Of a stretch of DNA of 64,000 bases, positions 17,763-26,569 are shown piece by piece. The DNA is taken from NCBI RefSeq assembly GCF_002741015.1, contig NZ_CP016616.1, positions 1,037,501-1,101,500 on the forward strand, given 5' to 3'. Origin of the DNA: Microvirga ossetica (GTDB lineage Bacteria > Pseudomonadota > Alphaproteobacteria > Rhizobiales > Beijerinckiaceae). Both the position numbers and the translations under genes were made by a program. The notes under the pieces were generated by a model, which saw only the letters and a list, made by a program, of their open reading frames with translations, was not told where the DNA came from and ran no database searches. Position 1 is the first letter of the stretch, and each line of letters starts with the position of its first letter.

Positions 17763-19928
17763 ATGACCAGCATTCCCGACTTTTCGAGCATCGCCTTCGC
17801 CGATGCCCCTCCGGCATCTTCCCCGGCGCAGAAGGCCGAGCCCTGGCTGACGCCGGAGGGGATTGCCGTCAAGGGAGCCTATGAGGCAGAGGACCGTGCC
17901 GGGCTCGACTTCCTCGACACCTATCCGGGCATCGCGCCTTATCTGCGCGGTCCCTACCCCACCATGTACGTCAACCAGCCCTGGACCGTGCGCCAATATG
18001 CCGGGTTCTCCACGGCCGAGGATTCGAACGCCTTCTACCGCCGCAACCTCGCTGCCGGGCAGAAGGGTCTCTCGGTCGCCTTCGACCTCGCCACCCATCG
18101 CGGCTACGATTCCGACCATCCGCGCGTCTCGGGCGATGTGGGCATGGCGGGTGTAGCCATCGATTCCATCTACGACATGCGCACCCTGTTCGCCGGCATT
18201 CCGCTCGACCGGATGAGCGTGTCGATGACCATGAACGGCGCGGTGCTGCCGGTGCTCGCGCTCTACATCGTCGCGGCGGAGGAACAAGGCGTGCCGGCCC
18301 AAAAACTCTCCGGCACGATCCAGAACGACATTCTCAAAGAGTTCATGGTGCGCAACACCTATATCTACCCGCCGAAAGGGTCGATGCGCATCATCTCCGA
18401 CATCTTCGCCTATACCTCGGCCAACATGCCGAAGTTCAACTCGATCTCGATCTCCGGCTATCACATGCAGGAGGCCGGTGCGACGCAGGATCTCGAGCTT
18501 GCCTATACGCTCGCCGACGGCGTCGAGTATATCCGCGCCGGCATCGCCGCGGGGCTGACCATCGATCAGTTCGCGCCGCGCCTGTCGTTCTTCTGGGCGG
18601 TGGGCATGAACTTCTTCATGGAAGTGGCCAAGATGCGCGCCGCGCGCCTGATCTGGGCCAAGCTCGTGAAGGGCTTCAACCCGCAAAGCGAAAAGTCGCT
18701 GCCCTTGCGCACCCACTCGCAGACCTCGGGCTGGTCGCTCACCGCGCAGGACGTGTTCAACAACGTCACCCGCACCTGCATCGAGGCGATGGCGGCAACC
18801 CAAGGCCACACGCAGTCGCTGCACACCAACGCGCTGGACGAGGCGCTGGCGCTGCCAACCGATTTCTCGGCCCGCATCGCGCGCAACACGCAGCTCTTCC
18901 TGCAGCAGGAAAGCGGCACCACGCGCATCATCGATCCGTGGGGCGGCTCGTATTATGTCGAGCGCCTCACCTACGAGTTGGCGCAGAAGGCCTGGGCGCA
19001 TATCCAGGAGGTCGAGGAACTCGGCGGCATGGCGAAGGCCATCGAGGCCGGCATCCCGAAGCTGAAGATCGAGGAAGCTGCCGCCCGCACGCAGGCGCGC
19101 ATCGATTCAGGCCACCAGAAGATCGTCGGCGTGAACTGCTTCAAGTCCACGGACGAGGCCTCCATCGATATTCTCAAAGTCGACAATGCGGCGGTGCGCG
19201 CGAGCCAGATCGAAAAGCTGAGACGTCTCAAGGCCGAGCGCGTTCAGGCCGATGTGGATGCAGCGCTCGATGCACTGTCCCAGGCCGCGGCATCGGGGGA
19301 AGGCAACCTGCTCGATCTCGCCGTGAAGGCGGCGCGCGCCAAGGCGACGGTGGGCGAGATTTCCGATGCGCTGGAAAAGGTCTGGGGTCGTCACCGCGCC
19401 GAGATCAAGGCGATCTCGGGCGTGTACAAGCGGGAGGTCGGCATGGCGTCGCCAGCCGTGGAGAAAGTTCGCCAGCTGGTGGAAAAGTTCGAGCACGACG
19501 ACGGCCGCCGTCCGCGCATTCTCGTCGCCAAGATGGGCCAGGACGGGCACGACCGCGGTCAGAAGGTGATCGCGTCGGCCTTCGCCGATCTCGGCTTCGA
19601 CGTGGATATCGGCCCGCTCTTCGCCACGCCCGGAGAAGCGGCGCGCCAGGCGATCGAGAACGACGTGCACATCATCGGCGTCTCGTCGCTGGCAGCGGGT
19701 CATCTTACCCTCGTGCCGGAGCTCAAGAGCGAGCTCGCCAAATACGGCCGCGACGACATCATGATCGTGGTCGGCGGCGTGATCCCGCCGCAGGATTTCG
19801 ACGCCCTTACCCAGGCCGGCGCCTCGGCGATCTTCCCGCCCGGCACGGTGATCGCGGACGCCGCGGTGAATCTGATCGACGACCTCAACCGCAGGCTCGG
19901 CTACGGGCCGAAACAGGCGGCGGAGTAA
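17763..19928 (+). CDS. mutB: Methylmalonyl-CoA mutase, large (catalytic) subunit
   Basis: 721 aa, normal length. The N-terminal TIM barrel has the CoA-binding and active-site stretch [20 protein letters not shown], the conserved Tyr in that segment and [20 protein letters not shown], then [20 protein letters not shown]. The C-terminal cobalamin-binding domain starts near residue 580 and has [14 protein letters not shown], with the His that coordinates cobalt (DxHxxG), plus GVSSLAAGH and [10 protein letters not shown]. It catalyses the adenosylcobalamin-dependent isomerisation of methylmalonyl-CoA to succinyl-CoA as a heterodimer with mutA, with MeaB (23428-24414) as the protecting GTPase. All key residues are intact. 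No B12 riboswitch is visible upstream. Confidence 0.96.
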   Translation: MTSIPDFSSIAFADAPPASSPAQKAEPWLTPEGIAVKGAYEAEDRAGLDFLDTYPGIAPYLRGPYPTMYVNQPWTVRQYAGFSTAEDSNAFYRRNLAAGQKGLSVAFDLATHRGYDSDHPRVSGDVGMAGVAIDSIYDMRTLFAGIPLDRMSVSMTMNGAVLPVLALYIVAAEEQGVPAQKLSGTIQNDILKEFMVRNTYIYPPKGSMRIISDIFAYTSANMPKFNSISISGYHMQEAGATQDLELAYTLADGVEYIRAGIAAGLTIDQFAPRLSFFWAVGMNFFMEVAKMRAARLIWAKLVKGFNPQSEKSLPLRTHSQTSGWSLTAQDVFNNVTRTCIEAMAATQGHTQSLHTNALDEALALPTDFSARIARNTQLFLQQESGTTRIIDPWGGSYYVERLTYELAQKAWAHIQEVEELGGMAKAIEAGIPKLKIEEAAARTQARIDSGHQKIVGVNCFKSTDEASIDILKVDNAAVRASQIEKLRRLKAERVQADVDAALDALSQAAASGEGNLLDLAVKAARAKATVGEISDALEKVWGRHRAEIKAISGVYKREVGMASPAVEKVRQLVEKFEHDDGRRPRILVAKMGQDGHDRGQKVIASAFADLGFDVDIGPLFATPGEAARQAIENDVHIIGVSSLAAGHLTLVPELKSELAKYGRDDIMIVVGGVIPPQDFDALTQAGASAIFPPGTVIADAAVNLIDDLNRRLGYGPKQAAE

Positions 19929-19960
19929 CTGCGGTCCTTGGTGCCTGCCTTCAAAACTCC

Positions 19961-20073
19961 GCCCTCATCCTGAGGAGCAGCGCAGCTGCGTCTCGAAGGA
20001 GGCTCCAGAGAATACTGGAAACGCCCTGATCCTTCGAGACGGATTGCTGACGCAATCCCCTCAGGATGAGGGC
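19961..20073. repeat. Palindromic intergenic repeat, family C
   Basis: Ends GCCCTCATCCTGAGGA and CCTCAGGATGAGGGC are near-perfect inverted repeats; inner parts CGTCTCGAAGGA and TCCTTCGAGACG also pair. It lies between the convergent stops of mutB and the lipoprotein hydrolase and probably folds as a long hairpin in both transcripts. Confidence 0.85.
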
Positions 20074-20104
20074 TCGGAAGTGAGGCGATTTTCAAGCCAG
20101 CTTC

Positions 20105-21073
20105 TCAAGACCGCTCGATCGCCCGCTTCACCACCTGCTGCACTTCCTTGTTCGACAGGAACAGGTCGTGGTTGATGATGCCGCCGCCGAATTCGGAGGC
20201 GTCGGCGACGCGCACGCCGAGGGATTCCAGCCGTTCGCGGTCTGCGGCGCCGGCGCGGATGATGCCGCCGGCGAGGCGGCTCGAGACGGCGAGCGCCCGG
20301 TCGTTGGTGGAGCTGATGACGGTGATCTTCTTCGCGTCCGGTCCGAGCCGCTCCAGGCCGCGGGCGAAAAGATCGATGTCGATGTCGGGGGCGGCCAGCA
20401 CCACCGCGCCGATGCGCTCCATGGCGTTCTCGCCGCCGGAGGCGCGCAGCATGCGGAGGGTCTCGAGGGTCAGCATCGTGCCCATGCTGTGCGCCACGAT
20501 GTGGATGCGCCCGCCGCTTGGCGTCTTGGCGATGGCGGTGAGCAGGTCCTCGAGCGCGTCGCGCGACCACATGGCGCTTTCGCGGTCGGCCACGTAGCTG
20601 AAGGTCGAGGCGGCGGAGGGCCAGGTGAAGAGCCCCGTGACGCCGGCGAATCTGATGCCCTCGGAGAGGTCGACGGTCGAGGTGGCCGCCGTCTCGAAGC
20701 TTTCCTTGTAGCCGTGGATGTAGAGCAGCAGGTTATGGCCGAAGGCCGCCTGCGCAAAGGCCTGCGCCGCGTTGCTCCGGTCCACGTTTTCGACCTTCGC
20801 GATGCTCCAGTCGCCGCGCCCGATGAGGGAATCGGAGGGCGGCGTCAGGCGCGCTTCGGCGAAGATCATGTCGGGCGAGCGCTCGCTGCTGAACCAGGGC
20901 TTGCGCAGCGGATCGCCGACGGGAAGCCGCGTGGTCGCGACGAGAAGCTTCGGGTCGCGCGCAAGACCGACCTGCGACGAAACCGGGCTGACGAGCGCCG
21001 AGTCCTCCCCAAGGCAGCCGGACAGGGCAAGACTTGCAAGGCAGACGAGGGCAAGGCGAGGGACAGGGAACAT
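20105..21073 (-). CDS. Lipoprotein alpha/beta hydrolase, DUF900 family (second copy)
   Basis: 322 aa from the ATG at 21073, chosen because it gives a textbook lipoprotein signal (MFPVPRLALVCLASLALSGC, lipobox LSGC). Longer frames to 21190 exist, and an ATG at 21163 directly follows AAAGG. Family segments: LVATTRLPVGDP, LLYIHGYKESFETA, FTWPSAASTFSYVADRES, nucleophile elbow AHSMGT, then VLAAPDIDIDLF and the presumed His in INHDLF. It closely parallels the product of 4055-5308, so the window holds two paralogues of this envelope hydrolase. The substrate is unknown. It is divergent from the DUF3750 gene. Confidence 0.75.
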   Translation of the reverse strand: MFPVPRLALVCLASLALSGCLGEDSALVSPVSSQVGLARDPKLLVATTRLPVGDPLRKPWFSSERSPDMIFAEARLTPPSDSLIGRGDWSIAKVENVDRSNAAQAFAQAAFGHNLLLYIHGYKESFETAATSTVDLSEGIRFAGVTGLFTWPSAASTFSYVADRESAMWSRDALEDLLTAIAKTPSGGRIHIVAHSMGTMLTLETLRMLRASGGENAMERIGAVVLAAPDIDIDLFARGLERLGPDAKKITVISSTNDRALAVSSRLAGGIIRAGAADRERLESLGVRVADASEFGGGIINHDLFLSNKEVQQVVKRAIERS

Positions 21074-21254
21074 GAGGCCGGAGAGTGAGAGGAGACACAA
21101 AGGCGGAAGCGCTGTGTTGCTCCCGATCATGGCGGGCGCAAGGCGGAGGCCGGGCGGAACCATCCTTTGTGACCCGCGACGGTAAAGCAATGGTGAACGG
21201 CTGCGCCCGCCCGTCGCCTTGCTGGCCTCAGGCCGCGCACGTTACCCTGCCGTG

Positions 21255-22013
21255 ATGCTCGTCTTTCTGTCCCGCATCTTTCTCGTCATCGTCGGCCTGT
21301 TTCTCCTTCCGCTCGGGGCTCATGCGCTCTGGTGGGCCATGCGCGACGATATCGCGCCCAACCGGATTGCCGCCGATTGGTCGAGCGCCAAGCTCCTGCC
21401 GGTGGCAACCGAGGCGCCCCAGGCCATCGTCGCGGTCTATGCGGCGCGGGTCGGCCGCTGGCGCGGCATCTTCGCCCACCACACCTGGGTGGTGGTGAAG
21501 GAGGCCGGCGCGCGCGACTACACCCGCTACGACAAGGTCGGCTGGGGCAGTCCGGTCCGCACCAACGGCTGGGCGCCGGATGGGCGCTGGTTCGGCAACG
21601 CGCCCCATCCGGTCATCGTCATCGAGGGGCCTGAGGCCGAGCGGCTGATTCCGCAGGTCAGGAAGGCGGTGACCAGCTATCCCTACCAGACCTTCGGCGC
21701 CTACAACGCCTGGCCCGGTCCGAACTCGAACACTTTCGTTGCCCATGTGATGCGCTCGGTCCCCGAGCTCGCCGCGGCGCTGCCGCCGACCGCTCTCGGC
21801 AAGGACTGGCAGCCCTGGCGCGACATCGTCGGCCTGACCCCAAGCCGGACCGGCATCCAGATTTCGCTGGGCGGCTATGCCGGCGTTGCGCTCGGCTGGG
21901 TCGAAGGGCTCGAGATCGATTTCATGGGCCTCGTCGCCGGCATCGACGTGCGCCGCCCCGCCGTCAAGATCCCCGCCTGGGGACGAATCGGCATGGACCC
22001 GATCATCTGGTGA
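21255..22013 (+). CDS. DUF3750 family membrane-anchored protein
   Basis: 252 aa. Residues 1-30 are a signal anchor (VFLSRIFLVIVGLFLLPLGA). The body has the family's conserved segments: RWRGIFAHHTWVVVKE, NAPHPVIVIEG, YPYQTFGAYNAWPGPNSNTF and the C-terminal GRIGMDPIIW. The His, Asn and Ser pattern around HHTWV and PNSNTF resembles papain-like or NlpC-type folds, but no catalytic triad can be assigned with confidence. It is a probable periplasm-facing protein of unknown function. The ATG at 21255 begins the signal anchor; the upstream open frame is unsupported. Confidence 0.75.
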   Translation: MLVFLSRIFLVIVGLFLLPLGAHALWWAMRDDIAPNRIAADWSSAKLLPVATEAPQAIVAVYAARVGRWRGIFAHHTWVVVKEAGARDYTRYDKVGWGSPVRTNGWAPDGRWFGNAPHPVIVIEGPEAERLIPQVRKAVTSYPYQTFGAYNAWPGPNSNTFVAHVMRSVPELAAALPPTALGKDWQPWRDIVGLTPSRTGIQISLGGYAGVALGWVEGLEIDFMGLVAGIDVRRPAVKIPAWGRIGMDPIIW

Positions 22014-22087
22014 GGGCGCCGGAGCGGCGAGAGCCCTGATAAGGTCTTCACGCCCCGGCGCTATATTCCGCTGTTCGCGACCTTGTC

Positions 22088-22217
22088 TTACAGGACAAAC
22101 CAGCCGGTTCGCATGTCATGCGCGCCTGCAAGCGCGATGACGGCTTCGGCCGCTGCGTCCCCGTCGGTGTCGAGAAGGATCAGCGTCTCATCCCCGGCGC
22201 GCTCCGACCGGATTGGA
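22088..22217 (-). pseudogene. Possible 3' remnant of an interrupted gene
   Basis: The leftward frame ending in TAA at 22088 reads ERAGDETLILLDTDGDAAAE and then VIALAGAHDMRTGW, with host-like high GC codon use and protein-like composition. Upstream of about 22217 base composition shifts abruptly to the AT-richer two-ORF patch and the frame becomes low quality. This looks like the last 40 or so codons of a gene cut by insertion of that patch, but chance coding cannot be excluded at this length. The family was not recognised. Confidence 0.25.
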
Positions 22218-22607
22218 CTAGCGCGGGAGGTCGTGCGCCTTACTCTTGAAGTAGGCGAACGCATCTCTCCGTACGTTAAGGTATCTGTCATGCGAGATGC
22301 AGACGTGCTTATAGCGCCTATAATTCTCGCTTTCATCGGCAAGAATATGGGGCGGTGCCGTCCGCTTCTCTGACTCGTAGTGATAGTGCTTAAGATCAAT
22401 GAGATCTTGGTGTTTGTCCCCAAACCACTGCGCTATGAGGCCATCTATTATGCTGAGATGATGACCCCATTGGTTGTGATCGACAGACCACGCCGCGCCA
22501 TTTTCGTAAGTCACTGCTGAGATTAGCTTTTCGCCCAAACTCACCGCCTTGGAGTCCGCCGTTTGCAAGATTTCCAGGGCATCGCGGGCGCGCAATGACG
22601 TCAGCAT
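22218..22607 (-). CDS. Uncharacterised protein in AT-richer patch (downstream half of a TAG-split frame)
   Basis: 129 aa if started at the ATG at 22607, which follows AACGAGG with very short spacing. Composition is soluble, His/Tyr/Asp-rich, with NQWGHHLSIIDGLIAQWFG, HYHYESEKRTAPP and YRRYKHVCISHDRYLNVRR. The alternating aromatic and charged helices recall HEPN or abortive-infection-type small proteins, but the RxxxxH motif is not clear, so no function is given. It lies in the same reading frame as the upstream membrane protein (22641-23237), separated by one TAG and 11 sense codons. It may be the C-terminal half of a single longer protein. Confidence 0.5.
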   Translation of the reverse strand: MLTSLRARDALEILQTADSKAVSLGEKLISAVTYENGAAWSVDHNQWGHHLSIIDGLIAQWFGDKHQDLIDLKHYHYESEKRTAPPHILADESENYRRYKHVCISHDRYLNVRRDAFAYFKSKAHDLPR

Positions 22608-22640
22608 AGCCTCGTTGAGCTGATCTTGGATAAGTTTACG

Positions 22641-23237
22641 CTAATCCATCGTATGCAGAAGGCCGTCAACTGTGCCCTTTATCGAGTCTCGCGCGCCTTG
22701 AACCATCGCCTCGATGGCATCCAGGCGAGTTTCGTAATTCTGACCTGACCCAAGAGCTAGCAGGCCCATCTGTTTGGGCCGAAGGCTGTCATCGATCTTG
22801 GACAAACGGTTCTTAAGCTCGGAAAGCTCAGCTTGGAAGCCTTCAAAAGTTTGGTTCTTAGCCCGCTCTGACTCACCCATCGCTCGGGTAAGCCCCTCAA
22901 GACGTTCCTGCAATTTCTGGATCTGGCCAGAAACAGCGTGTCCTTCAGAGATAGACGCTTCGTTGGAAAGCGCGTTAGTGCTTCCAGGCGAGGCAGGGAG
23001 TGGGTTGAACTGCCGCCACGCAATGAGTCCTGCCGCTATGGTCAGCACCACGAAGCAGCCGAGAACAGCGCCCGCAATTACAATGCCGCCCCACCCGTAC
23101 CGGGCTATCGGCTCGAATGCGCTTGCTGCCCACGTCATGAGCGTAGCCAGCAAGCCGCCTGGACCGAATACCCCGGCCCAATAGCCGATGCGGTCGACGG
23201 AACGATCAGTTTTGTAGAAGAAACGCCAGCCAGCCAT
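22641..23237 (-). CDS. Two-helix membrane protein with coiled-coil tail, unknown function
   Basis: 198 aa. Two membrane segments at about residues 22-42 (VFGPGGLLATLMTWAASAF) and 50-73 (GGIVIAGAVLGCFVVLTIAA), then a charged heptad-like region at about 105-190 (QKLQERLEGLTRAMGESERA, LSELKNRLSKIDDSL), predicted coiled coil facing the cytoplasm. It is visibly more AT-rich than its neighbours and lies in an isolated patch between DUF3750 and meaB, which suggests acquisition. It terminates at TAG (22641-22643), after which the frame remains open into the next ORF. It does not match a family I recognise. Confidence 0.55.
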   Translation of the reverse strand: MAGWRFFYKTDRSVDRIGYWAGVFGPGGLLATLMTWAASAFEPIARYGWGGIVIAGAVLGCFVVLTIAAGLIAWRQFNPLPASPGSTNALSNEASISEGHAVSGQIQKLQERLEGLTRAMGESERAKNQTFEGFQAELSELKNRLSKIDDSLRPKQMGLLALGSGQNYETRLDAIEAMVQGARDSIKGTVDGLLHTMD

Positions 23238-23280
23238 TCAGGCCAGCTAACACTATTGCTTGGATTTTGTGTAGTCGTCA

Positions 23281-23300
23281 CCGGATAGTCTCCTATCCGG
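23281..23300. other. Perfect hairpin upstream of the AT-richer patch
   Basis: CCGGATAG-TCTC-CTATCCGG: 8-bp perfect stem with a 4-nt loop in the 190-bp gap (23238-23427) between the leftward membrane protein and meaB. It has no T-run in either direction, so an operator or mRNA leader structure is as likely as a terminator. The rest of the gap holds no recognisable gene. Confidence 0.4.
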
Positions 23301-23427
23301 CCTTTGGAGGATTCACACCCTTTTGGTGCAATTGCTCCATAAGACCTCAAATTTGCAGGAGGACACTGCAACGTCGGGCGCAGGCCCGAGGGTGCCTGTT
23401 GAAGCCAGAATCGTCTAAGACGTGAGC

Positions 23428-24414
23428 ATGAGTGAAGAACCACAGAGGAAAGGGACTGTAACAGCTCAAGCCGTTGCCAAGGGCGACCGGGCGGCGCTGG
23501 CGCGCGCCATCACGCTCATGGAATCGCGCCGGCCCGATCACCGCGAGGCGGCCCGCGCGCTGCTTCAGGAGCTGATGCCCCGCACGGGCCATGCGGTGCG
23601 AATCGGCATCACTGGCGTGCCGGGGGTGGGCAAATCCACCGCCATCGACACGCTGGGCTCCATGCTCACCGAGGAGGGCCACAAGGTGGCGGTGCTGGCG
23701 GTCGATCCCTCATCGACCCGCACCGGCGGCGCGATTCTCGGCGACAAGACCCGCATGGCGCGGCTTTCGACGGACCCGAACGCCTTCATCCGCCCTTCCC
23801 CGTCCTCGGGCACGCTGGGTGGCGTTGCTGCCAAGACCCGCGAGACGATGCTGCTCTGCGAGGCCGCAGGCTTCGACGTGATCCTGGTCGAGACCGTCGG
23901 CGTCGGGCAGTCGGAGACGGCGGTCGCGGACCTGACCGATTTCTTCCTCGTCCTCATGCTGCCGGGCGCGGGCGACGAGCTGCAGGGGATCAAGAAGGGC
24001 ATCCTCGAACTCGCCGACCTGATCGCCGTCAACAAGGCGGACGATGCGGGCGCCAAGGCGAAGGCCGCCGCCGCCGAATACAAGGCGGCCCTGCACATCC
24101 TGACTCCGGCCTCGGCCACGTGGTCACCGCCGGTGCTGACGATCTCGGGCCTCACGGGACAGGGCCTCGACGAACTCTGGACCAAGGTTCTCGATCACCG
24201 CAAGCGCTTGGAGGCGACCGGCGAACTCGCTGCGAAACGGCGGGCGCAGGACACCAAATGGATGTGGGCCCTCGTCCATGAGCGCCTGCACGAGCGCCTG
24301 ACCCACGATTCGGCCCTGCGCCAGCGCGTACCCGCCATCGAGAAAGCCATCGCGGACGGCACCCTGTCGCCGAATGCCGGGGCGAGCGAGATCGTCAGGC
24401 TCTTGGGGATCTGA
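23428..24414 (+). CDS. meaB: MeaB-type GTPase, methylmalonyl-CoA mutase chaperone
   Basis: 328 aa from the ATG at 23428 (an in-frame GTG lies six bases upstream). G1/P-loop [37 protein letters not shown] (part: [19 protein letters not shown]) is the MeaB/ArgK signature; G3 is [13 protein letters not shown]4 is VNKADD. The C-terminal helices ([14 protein letters not shown]) form the dimerisation arm. The protein gates adenosylcobalamin loading and protects methylmalonyl-CoA mutase from inactivation using GTP. It is separated from mutAB by about 3.5 kb including the lipoprotein gene, DUF3750 and the AT-richer patch; close linkage of these genes is common in related bacteria. Confidence 0.95.
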   Translation: MSEEPQRKGTVTAQAVAKGDRAALARAITLMESRRPDHREAARALLQELMPRTGHAVRIGITGVPGVGKSTAIDTLGSMLTEEGHKVAVLAVDPSSTRTGGAILGDKTRMARLSTDPNAFIRPSPSSGTLGGVAAKTRETMLLCEAAGFDVILVETVGVGQSETAVADLTDFFLVLMLPGAGDELQGIKKGILELADLIAVNKADDAGAKAKAAAAEYKAALHILTPASATWSPPVLTISGLTGQGLDELWTKVLDHRKRLEATGELAAKRRAQDTKWMWALVHERLHERLTHDSALRQRVPAIEKAIADGTLSPNAGASEIVRLLGI

Positions 24415-24444
24415 CGCGCAGATCAGCAATTTCCGTCAGGCCGG

Positions 24445-25374
24445 ATGCGGCCGATTGGGAATAAGCGTTTGCAGGTCAAGACGGAGATCAGCGTGACGGC
24501 GCAGACCACCAACCATTATCGGGCCCGGCTCCAAAGGGTGCTCCAGCATATCGAGGAGCATCTCGACGAGGATCTGAGCGTCGACGCGCTAAGCGGGGTC
24601 GCGGCTTTCTCGCGGTATCATTTCCATCGGCAGTTCTCCGCCCTCTTCGGGATCGGCGTCTACCGATACGTGCAGCTGGCACGCCTCAAGCGCGCCTCGT
24701 ACAAGCTCGCGTTCCGCGAGGATGAGCCCATCCTGCAGATTGCGTTCGACAGCGGATACGAGGGGCCGGAAGCCTTCGCCCGCGCCTTCAAGAAAACCTT
24801 CGGACAGAGCCCGAGCGCGTTCCGGAACGAACCGCAATGGACGTCTTGGCACGCAGCCCATCAGCCGCTCAGCGAGACAAGGAAGATCCACATGGCGAGA
24901 ACCTGGACCGACGGGGATGTGCGCATCGAAGACACCGACGACATCCGCGTCGCCGAACTGGTGCATCGGGGCGATCCGGCACTGATCGGGGATTCGGTGC
25001 GCCGGTTCATCGAATGGCGCAAACAGACCGGCATCCCAAAGGCGAGCGCGGTCTTCAACACCCTCTATGACGACCCTCACGCCACGCCACCGAAAGACTT
25101 TCGGCTCGGCATCTGCGTCGCAACGGACCGGGACGTGGCGCCCAACGATGCGGGAATTGCGATCAAGGCGATCCCCGGCGGGCGCTGTGCCGTCCTGCGC
25201 CATGTCGGCACCGAGGACAGCTTCGCCGCCGCCTTGGCCTATCTCTATGGAACCTGGCTGCCGCAAAGCGGAGAGGAGCCGCGGGACAGCCCGCTCTATT
25301 GCCGACGGGTTAGGTTCTTCCCGGATGTGCCCGAGCACGAGGCGGTGACGGACATCTTCCTTCCATTGAAATAG
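24445..25374 (+). CDS. AraC-family regulator with GyrI-like effector domain
   Basis: 309 aa from the first ATG; a GTG at 24493 has the better ribosome site (CGGAG with 6-7 bases spacing) and may be the true start. The N-terminal two helix-turn-helix units are at about residues 25-125 (HLDEDLSVDALSGVAAFSRY, then FDSGYEGPEAFARAFKKTFG). The C-terminal half is a GyrI/SOUL-like small-molecule domain (DIRVAELVHRG, GGRCAVLRHVGTEDSFAAAL, ending VTDIFLPLK). This Rob/TipA-like architecture usually binds hydrophobic drugs or metabolites and activates efflux or detoxification genes. No target is obvious next to it. It is convergent with the asparaginase gene, with 12 bp between. Confidence 0.88.
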   Translation: MRPIGNKRLQVKTEISVTAQTTNHYRARLQRVLQHIEEHLDEDLSVDALSGVAAFSRYHFHRQFSALFGIGVYRYVQLARLKRASYKLAFREDEPILQIAFDSGYEGPEAFARAFKKTFGQSPSAFRNEPQWTSWHAAHQPLSETRKIHMARTWTDGDVRIEDTDDIRVAELVHRGDPALIGDSVRRFIEWRKQTGIPKASAVFNTLYDDPHATPPKDFRLGICVATDRDVAPNDAGIAIKAIPGGRCAVLRHVGTEDSFAAALAYLYGTWLPQSGEEPRDSPLYCRRVRFFPDVPEHEAVTDIFLPLK

Positions 25375-25386
25375 CGGCGGACCCGT

Positions 25387-26400
25387 TCAGGCTGTGCCCA
25401 AAATCTCCGACGAGACCCGGAGCTGTCCGACTTCCATGCCGTTCCGGTTTCTGAGCACCGGATGCGCCAGGGCTTCGACGGCTTTGCGCTCGTCATAGGC
25501 CAGATTGAGGAAGCGCAGGACGAGGCCTGCCATCATGGCCTCGGCGGCGCGGGCATTGCCGTCTTCCGCCTTCAGGGCGACGCCGTAGCCGAGTTCGGGG
25601 AAGGCGGCGCAATAGACGCCCTCGGCCCCGACCTTCACGAAGGCGCGTTCGCCGAGCAGCTCCATGAGCCTGGTGTCGAAGAGGCCGGTGCCGGCCACCA
25701 TGAAGGGGTGGCGCGCCACGGCCTTGCGGATCCGGGCCGCGGCCGCCTTGCCGGCGCCCGGCAGGCCGGCGCCGGTTCCGAACCGGGCGAAGCCGAAGGC
25801 AAGCGACGGCAGCGGGATCGCATAGGTCGGGATCGAGCAACCGTCGATGCCGCTCTTCTCGACGGTGTGGCAGGCGCCGGTGATCTCCTCCATGGCCTCG
25901 CGCACGCTGCGCTGCACCGGGTGATCTGCTCCGATATAGCCCTTGGGATCGCGGCCTTCGCCGCAGGCGAGGCAGATGAAGCCCGCATGCTTGCCGGAGC
26001 AGTTGTTGTGCAGGGCGTTGGGGCTTGCGCCCTTTGCCGCCAAGGCGCGGCTGGCGGCCTCGCTCATGGGCCAGTGGGTGCCGCATTCCAGGCAGCCGAC
26101 ATCCTGCCCCGCCTTGGCGAGCATGGACTTGGCCGCCGCCACATGCTCCGGCTCCCCGGCATGGGAGGCGCAGGCGAGCGCGATCTCCTGGTCGGTCAGG
26201 CCGTATTTGTCCGCAATGCCGCTCTCGACCAAGGGCAGGGCCTGCAGCGCCTTGACGGCGGAGCGCGGAAAAACGCGCCTGTCCACGTCCCCGATCGACA
26301 GAACCGCAGCCCCCTCGGCATCCACCACCGAGACGCTGCCCCTATGGCGCGACTCGACCAGGTGCCCGCGGGTGACCTCGACAAGAAAAGGATTGTTCAT
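25387..26400 (-). CDS. L-asparaginase II (Rhizobium AnsA-type)
   Basis: 337 aa. It matches the asparaginase_II family rather than E. coli type I/II: RGSVSVVDAEGA, RSAVKALQALPLVESG, ACASHAGEPEHV, HNNCSGKHAGFICLA and GIDGCSIPTYAIPL. The CSGKHAG segment and the Ser/Lys pair in PRSAVKALQ are the conserved active-site features. It hydrolyses asparagine to aspartate and ammonia in the cytoplasm. The start at 26400 is chosen by alignment to the family N-terminus (MNNPFLVEVTRG); the ribosome site is weak. It is divergent from ugd with about 170 bp between. Confidence 0.9.
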   Translation of the reverse strand: MNNPFLVEVTRGHLVESRHRGSVSVVDAEGAAVLSIGDVDRRVFPRSAVKALQALPLVESGIADKYGLTDQEIALACASHAGEPEHVAAAKSMLAKAGQDVGCLECGTHWPMSEAASRALAAKGASPNALHNNCSGKHAGFICLACGEGRDPKGYIGADHPVQRSVREAMEEITGACHTVEKSGIDGCSIPTYAIPLPSLAFGFARFGTGAGLPGAGKAAAARIRKAVARHPFMVAGTGLFDTRLMELLGERAFVKVGAEGVYCAAFPELGYGVALKAEDGNARAAEAMMAGLVLRFLNLAYDERKAVEALAHPVLRNRNGMEVGQLRVSSEILGTA

Positions 26401-26569
26401 CAATGCCCCGATTGAAAGCGGCGGTGTTTTGGCGGCACTTACGCCAGAAGTCAAAGGGGTTATTGTTTCAAAACCGAGAAAATCCTTGCTCTTTATCGTA
26501 GCAACCTGCGGCTTGCGGCCAAACCGAGACCACCCTAAACCGGAGGCTTGAGTTAACAGGGAGCTCCCG

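Noticed and set aside
23135..23443. Possible tRNA or att site remnant beside meaB
   Set aside because: The GTGTGAATCCTCC stretch on the minus strand resembles a T-arm only superficially; no cloverleaf or integrase gene could be found.
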